Translations under genes and position numbers: made by a program
Notes under the pieces: model-generated
What the model was told of the DNA's origin: nothing
The model's database searches: none
The model's input: only the letters and a program-made list of their open reading frames with translations
In this document: piece after piece, positions 61,217-64,000 of the stretch
How the letters are laid out: every line of letters starts with the position of its first letter
Position numbering within the stretch: the first letter of the stretch is position 1
Source: Psophocarpus tetragonolobus
Lineage: Eukaryota; Streptophyta; Magnoliopsida; Fabales; Fabaceae
Reading direction: 5' to 3'
NCBI GenBank assembly: GCA_037954015.1
Contig: CM075693.1
Coordinates: 18,250,647 to 18,314,646 of the forward strand
Length of the DNA: 64,000 nt

Positions 61217-63704
61217 CTTTTTTTTAAAGGTAAAGAAAATTTATTAAGAAGCACAATCGGACGAAACCAAGAGTTTTTAAACCCGTCAACATCAAATAAA
61301 AAAAATAAAAAATCAAAACCACCTAAAGACACTATGTCATCCCAACCTAAGCCCATGCAAAGGCTACATGTTTAACAAACATAACATAGGGTTGTTACAC
61401 TAATCAGAAAAGTCATATTCCCTATTAAACCCAAACCTATAGGTCAACCACTTCCAAGAGGTGACCTGGATGAGGCCAAAGATATCTAACGACTTCATTG
61501 AGGTATCGTTAAAAATAATGAAGTTACTAGCTAACCATATATACCAACAAACTACAAAACCAAATAAAAACCTACATTTGTTTCTCCATTTACCCACCAC
61601 CCAAGAGCTGACTGAGAGAAATAAGAGAGGAAGGTCATCCGGTAGAGGAGACTGAATAGCAATCCAATTCATAACCTTATATCACAAAGATTGAGCTATC
61701 GGGAAATTCAAAAAAAGATAGTTACTATCTTTTACTCTATACTCCTTACACAACTGACAGTGTTGCTCCTCCTGAGAGATAAGAATTTTTCTCCTGAGCA
61801 AATTATCAACAGTCAACAACCTATTCTGGATAAGCTTCCAAGAAAAAGCTACTACTTTAAAAGGCATTTTTTTCTTTTTAGAGCCTCCTAAAAAGAATCA
61901 ACATAGAGGGAAACCTGTAACCACTTGCAACCCCTTCTTGTAGGATCCTATATGCACCTGCTATTGAAAAGCTCCGTAAACTATCAGGCAACCAGGACCA
62001 CCTATCTTGACGCTGAGGGTCGAGAACAAAGGACTACAACAATTCTTCTAAGGACGTTACCAGCTCCTCCTCCATTCCCACTTCCACCCTACAAGGCCCA
62101 GTGCCTTTTATAGCTTTGATTGAAGCAGACTTATTCATAGCCAAGTAAAACAACCTAGGATAAAGCTCTCTCAACGTATGATCACCTACCTAGATATAGC
62201 CCCAAAATAGAGAGTCTCCTTCATCCACTACCTGCTTCCTTGTATTTAACTTGAATCATCCCAGGGAAAGAGCTGAAAGGCCATCTATAGACCAAATATC
62301 ATTCCACCAGATAGAGAATTTTGACTTGGGGCCAACTTGGTATGCAAGATTCTAAAAATCACTATATCTACTATGAAGTAAAGGAGCCCACAAGGTATTC
62401 TTGGCATCAAGGAACATCCATCGCCATTTAGCAAGCAAGCTGCGATTAAAAGTTGAGAGACATTTAACACCCAAACTTCTTTTTCTCTTTCGTAAGCACA
62501 CTCTCCCAAGAAATTTTATTACCATTTGTGTCTCCACTCCAAAGGAATCTCTGTTGTAAACAAGAGACTTAATAACCTTAACCAGAGCCTTGTAGAAAGA
62601 GAAAAAATAAAGAGGAAGATTGGATAGAACTGAGTTCAACATTACCAGACGGCCACCAAAGGACAAGTTTTTTCTTTTCCAAACTGCTAACGTTTTCTTA
62701 ACTAAGTCCATTAACGGTTTCCACGTTGCCTTCTTCCTAGGGTTTACCCCTACCGGAATCCCCAAAAACTTGAACGGAGGAGAACTTACCGAGCAATTAA
62801 GAATACACTTTACAACATGCACAAACCCTGGATTCACATTAAGGCTATAGAAATGAATTTTAAAGAAATTGACCTTCAAACCTAAAGCCATCTCAAAGCC
62901 TCTAAGAATAACCTTCATCATCCAAACTGACTGGAAGTCTACCTCTCCCATCATAATGGCGTCATCCGCGTATTGGAGAAGGGATATTTTTGCCTCTTCA
63001 CTCACACTAATCTTTGTAAAGACTTGTTGCTGGATAGCCGATCTATACAACCTTGCCAAGCCTTTTGCCACCATCAGGAACAAGAAAGGGGATAAGGGGT
63101 CACCTTGCTTAATTCCCCTACCAGGTTTAAATTCTGGCGAAGGACTTCCATTGACTAGAATCGAAATATAGCTTTTCTGAACTAAATTCATTACCCACAT
63201 CTCCATCTCTGGCCAAACCCAACCTATTCATCATATAATCGAGGAATTTCCAATTAACTGAATCATAAGCCTTTTTAAAATCAACCTAAACAAAAAGCAA
63301 GATTTCTTTGACCTATGAGCCCAATCTATAACTTCATTAGCAACTAAAACCCCATCAAGAATAGACCTCCGAGAAAGGAAGGTTGTTTGACTCCCTTGGA
63401 TAATTCCTTCCATCACTTTTTTCATCCTTCCAGCAAGGACTTTAGTGACGATCTTATACACACTCGACATGAGAGAAATAGGCTTATACTACGATAAAAC
63501 TCCAGGTCTTGCCCCCTTAGGACCAGTGTCAAAAAAGATGAAGATAAACCTCTAGGGAGCTTCCCTGACCCATGAAATTGTTGCACCACCTTTACCACAT
63601 CTTCCCCTACAATGCCCCAGCACGACTTATAGAAATTCATCTCAAACTCATCTCATCCCGGACTTCCCCCCTCTCCTAGGCCCAAACCTCTAGAGGACAT
63701 TGTC
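61217..63704 (-). mobile_element. 5'-truncated L1-type LINE with target duplication
   Basis: TTTTTATTTCAA occurs at 61,201-61,212 and 63,705-63,716, with further partial match beyond, just outside the element. The T run at 61,217-61,225 is the minus-strand poly(A) tail. The insert is about 2.5 kb and starts within the reverse transcriptase, so endonuclease and ORF1 are missing. The reading frame is longer and cleaner than in the other LINE copies here, which suggests a younger insertion. Confidence 0.87.
61400..63640 (-). pseudogene. LINE ORF2 remnant: reverse transcriptase and zf-RVT
   Basis: From 63,640 to 63,231 the reverse transcriptase N-terminal part is split over two or three frames (G-L-S-S-S-F, then Y-K-I-V-T-K-V-L-A-G-R). 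From 63,206 to 62,352 a 284-codon frame is open, with G-I-K-Q-G-D-P-L-S-P-F-L-F, the catalytic Y-A-D-D intact at 62,972-62,961, F-L-G-I-P-V-G and G-G-R-L-V-M-L-N-S-V-L. The tail region (61,867-61,682) has N-R-L-L-T-V-D-N-L and C-x2-C, followed by an unrelated-looking frame 61,672-61,400 with W-R-N-K-C-R-F. Several stops and shifts separate these pieces, so no full product is possible. Confidence 0.85.
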
Positions 63705-64000
63705 TTTTTATTTCAACTTAAAAATTTAATGTAGTTATTATAAACAATAGTAATTTAATGCAAAACATAGGAAAATATAAATTTTGACAAGTTAAGTGGA
63801 TTAATTATATAAAAGTTCATGTTTATTTTTAAGCAACTTATAAGCTCAAATGAAAATTATTAATAAACACAGCTTTTATTAGGAAGAAACTGTCGGAGAT
63901 ATTCTTAAAAATTACAGGTAGGTAGGTTTGATGCTATTGCTAACGGCTGCAGTTGTAGGAGCTAATTTGTGTAGGCTAACTTCATTATAGTCTTTGTGGA
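63705..64000. other. AT-rich flank to the window end
   Basis: It begins with the LINE target-site copy and then 'gttattataaacaata', which matches text at 53,330 and 61,160. No gene is visible. Confidence 0.5.

Overview
The window looks like nuclear DNA of a flowering plant, most likely a legume and possibly soybean-like. That organism call is an inference. It rests on very AT-rich intergenic DNA, plant-type intron-containing genes, degraded Ty1/copia and L1-type LINE elements, many foldback elements and long (TA)n tracts. I see three probable host genes and no bacterial, organellar or CRISPR features.

Host genes. (1) Minus strand, 28,105 to 25,915: a complete eight-exon gene for the small GTPase Ran. 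Every exon was placed by hand, all splice phases agree, and the product is 223 aa. (2) Plus strand, 40,197 to 42,033: a four-exon gene for an 81-aa membrane-type protein I cannot name. (3) Minus strand, 48,400 to 48,056: an intronless 114-aa protein of a plant family I do not assign a function, with a TATA box and ACGT-type elements upstream.

Mobile DNA fills most of the rest. A broken copia element lies at about 4,988-9,340. L1-type LINE copies lie at 2,217-3,072 (+), 10,205-11,345 (-), 12,072-12,241 (-, 3' stub), 29,659-35,980 (-, near full length), 55,171-56,690 (-) and 61,217-63,704 (-). Four of these minus-strand copies have recognisable target-site duplications next to their poly(A) tails. 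A second LINE ORF1 fragment on the plus strand sits immediately beside the large LINE. An LTR-like block with repeated CGCTAAG motifs is at about 18,980-20,060.

Repeats. A foldback, MITE-like family with GTTTAATTGGTATACAC ends occurs about ten times. A very AT-rich tandem array of about 220-bp units fills 43,260-44,560, and a 62-bp tandem repeat lies at 37,560-37,870. Telomere-like units occur inside two LINE copies, one of them exactly at a duplication junction. About ten (TA)n tracts are scattered through the window.

The genes do not form a functional cluster. I found no convincing new biological system. The most unusual items are the telomere-like filler DNA, the foldback family, the AT-rich tandem array, and a second open frame overlapping the last exon of the 81-aa gene.
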